From Candidatus Nomurabacteria bacterium (GTDB lineage Bacteria > Patescibacteriota > Minisyncoccia > Phycocordibacterales > UBA9973), in contig CALRFE010000049.1 of NCBI GenBank assembly GCA_943356425.1, positions 1 through 5,491 on the forward strand: 5,491 nt of DNA, in the 5' to 3' direction. The notes under the pieces were generated by a model. It did not search any database. It was not told the origin of the DNA and worked only from the letters and a program-made list of their open reading frames with translations. Of the stretch, positions 3,841 through 5,491 are shown one piece after another (the first letter of the stretch is position 1; each line of letters opens with the position of its first letter). Position numbers and translations under genes: made by a program.

Positions 3841-5472
3841 TTACTTAACGACAATAAGTCGGGTAATAGCACTTCGCTCATCTGAAACAACTTTGCAATA
3901 GTATACCCCTGCTCGGAAATCATGCATATCAGCCGAAACACTTTTTTCTTGTGTCTTTTTTTGAAGTATCACTACTCCAAGCGAATTGTATATGTAGATT
4001 TCTCCAAGCGGAACATCTCCTGCTATGGTCACAAAATTACTTGTTGGATTCGGAAATACGGTTATTGTTGAATGAGAGAGGATTTTCTGTACAAAGGTTG
4101 TATCTTCCGTGGTGTCTACAATAACAGCGACAACACTATCTTCATTTCGTAAACGATATATCCGAATATTGCCCGTAGTATTATCTCCAATGACATCTCC
4201 GGAATTTACAGAATTAGTACATGAACCGATAATGATGTCTCCCATTGGTTTGGTGAGCGCCATGGACATGGTTGAACCATATTCATTTGCGTCTCCTCCA
4301 TAACAATACCCTGCCACAAATTGTCCGAGTGAATCAAGGCGTACGATCCAATCATCCCAAGTGTAGATAGGGCCATGATTGCCAACCACATTGCTGTCAT
4401 TAGAATTTGTGAGCCCCGCGACAACATAGCCATGTGCTGTTTGAGCAATAACATATCCGTCATCGCTGTTGCCAGTACCGCCGTAACTTTGAGATGAGAT
4501 AATTTCTCCGAGAGAATCAGTGACGAGTACCCACATGTCCATGCCGCCAAAATTGCGATGCAAGTCACCAGAATCGGATTTAGTCAATCCAACCGAAACC
4601 GTGCCGTGCCCATAGTACGGAGCGCTCGTCCGCAATATATCAGTATTTTGACCGCCATAGAGACGATACCACATTTGGTTTCCACTGGAATCAAGTTTTA
4701 CTCTGAGTCCATCGAAGGTTCCGTGAAGTGTGTCCGTAACATCTCCATCTTGCGAATTGGTATATCCATTTAAGATATATCCTCCATCGAAATCTTCATA
4801 GGCAGAATAGAACAGATCGTATTGCGAACCACCAAATACTTTTTGCCAGAGTGGTGTTCCCATCGAATCAATCCGCATAACGAGCCCATCGCACCAGCCG
4901 CCGTGGTATCCAATGATGTCACCACCGCTTCCTCCACACATGCCGGCAAAAATATATCCGCCATCGCTTGTCTCTTTAATAGAGAGCGCGGCGTCATTGC
5001 CGAAACCGCCATAGGATTTATTCCATAGTTCATTTCCGAGAGAGTCGAATTTTACTAACCATATATCAACTTGACCTTGGTTAATGAGAATAATCGAATC
5101 TTCTGAATTTGTTTCCCCCACAACTAGCACACCGCCATCGCTCGTTGCGATGATGTTGTGCGGATATTCGTCATGCAATCCGCCAGCACAGTGTTTCCAT
5201 TTAAAATTTCCATCGAGATCAAGTTTTGCTACAAAGAAATCTTCGTGAAAGCTTGCCGCGGTGTCAGTGTGATTTTCGTAGCAATCACCATCAAATGACA
5301 TCGTAACTCCTGTGATGTAGATATAGTTTCCAAGAACGGAAGTCTGCGTGGCATAATCAGAACTTGATCCACCTGCGTATGATTGCCAAAGCATTGTGTC
5401 TTGTGCAAAAGTGTTGCTTGCACAAAAGAAAAAACAAAGGAGCGTAATGGTTACCAGTAATTTTGTTTTCAT
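3841..5472 (-). CDS. Secreted seven-repeat beta-propeller-like protein with T9SS-type C-terminal sorting domain
   Basis: A 543-residue exported protein. Residues 1-23 form a Sec signal peptide (MKTK, a hydrophobic core, cleavage probably after TFA before Gln24). Residues 28-442 contain seven repeats marked by (Y/F/A)GG at 34, 97, 155, 214, 273, 331 and 392, about 58-63 residues apart. The typical pattern is W-x-x-x-YGG, a GGY-hydrophobic strand ending in G-x-T-N-S, then D-x-W-hydrophobic-x-x-(L/I)DS-x-G, as expected for seven propeller blades. An acidic Thr-rich linker (443-462) leads to residues 465-543, which match the Por/T9SS type A sorting domain: TITVFPNPTSNFVTI, GEIYIYNSLGVVI, then MHDFRAGVYYCKVVS and TRLIVVK. 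In Bacteroidota this tail sends proteins through type IX secretion to the cell surface. No T9SS component is visible here, and the system is not known to me in Patescibacteria, so transfer is likely. The true ligand or function is unknown. The 19 bases upstream show no Shine-Dalgarno, and the promoter lies beyond the window. Confidence 0.85.
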   Translation of the reverse strand: MKTKLLVTITLLCFFFCASNTFAQDTMLWQSYAGGSSSDYATQTSVLGNYIYITGVTMSFDGDCYENHTDTAASFHEDFFVAKLDLDGNFKWKHCAGGLHDEYPHNIIATSDGGVLVVGETNSEDSIILINQGQVDIWLVKFDSLGNELWNKSYGGFGNDAALSIKETSDGGYIFAGMCGGSGGDIIGYHGGWCDGLVMRIDSMGTPLWQKVFGGSQYDLFYSAYEDFDGGYILNGYTNSQDGDVTDTLHGTFDGLRVKLDSSGNQMWYRLYGGQNTDILRTSAPYYGHGTVSVGLTKSDSGDLHRNFGGMDMWVLVTDSLGEIISSQSYGGTGNSDDGYVIAQTAHGYVVAGLTNSNDSNVVGNHGPIYTWDDWIVRLDSLGQFVAGYCYGGDANEYGSTMSMALTKPMGDIIIGSCTNSVNSGDVIGDNTTGNIRIYRLRNEDSVVAVIVDTTEDTTFVQKILSHSTITVFPNPTSNFVTIAGDVPLGEIYIYNSLGVVILQKKTQEKSVSADMHDFRAGVYYCKVVSDERSAITRLIVVK

Positions 5473-5491
5473 GGTTGTAAAAGTTTTTCTT

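Noticed and set aside
3468..3848. Plus-strand open frame of 126 codons across the rpsL start and intergenic region
   Set aside because: It overlaps rpsL antisense, the rpsL promoter, the hairpin repeat and a terminator, and its protein has no recognisable features.
5404..5472. Lipoprotein signal in the propeller protein (Cys17)
   Set aside because: The residues before Cys17 are FFF, which does not fit a lipobox; the region fits a signal peptidase I site after TFA instead.

Overview
The window looks like a chromosomal stretch from a member of the Patescibacteria (candidate phyla radiation, probably a Parcubacteria-type lineage). That placement rests on my recognition of the EF-G, uS12 and uS7 protein sequences, on the Cas2-like and multi-pass membrane proteins typical of those genomes, and on start codons that lack Shine-Dalgarno motifs. 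No search was run. Every gene lies on the minus strand, so transcription runs from high to low coordinates.

Layout in transcription order: (1) 5472-3841, a secreted seven-repeat beta-propeller-like protein with a C-terminal domain of the Bacteroidota type IX secretion (Por) type, closed by a strong GAAA-loop terminator (3781-3812) and followed by a two-hairpin GC-rich repeat (about 3731-3777). (2) A promoter (3693-3721) driving rpsL (3562-3137) and rpsG (3108-2638), closed by a 16-bp-stem bidirectional terminator (2485-2521). (3) A 443-bp cassette (1971-2413) made of one small Cas2-like gene between two perfect palindromes sharing an identical 20-bp core. (4) A membrane-protein gene (1324-1848) whose reading frame continues upstream to a well-placed ATG at 1905 but is interrupted there by an in-frame TAA. 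(5) fusA (EF-G), entering from 1196 with its own promoter and running off the low-coordinate edge.

The backbone is therefore the classical str cluster (rpsL-rpsG-fusA), which supplies core translation parts, but it is split: rpsL-rpsG is terminated separately and fusA has its own promoter. The material between them is accessory.

The signals most worth following are: the palindrome-bounded Cas2-like cassette, which resembles a minimal mobile or self-regulated unit; degenerate 7-nt tandem repeats, each carrying CT at the same position, which end 6-8 nt before the start codons of rpsL, rpsG and fusA where a Shine-Dalgarno would normally lie; a T9SS-tailed propeller next to CPR ribosomal genes; the nonsense codon in the membrane-protein gene; and a synonymous second copy of the rpsG 3' end 102 nt downstream of the real one.
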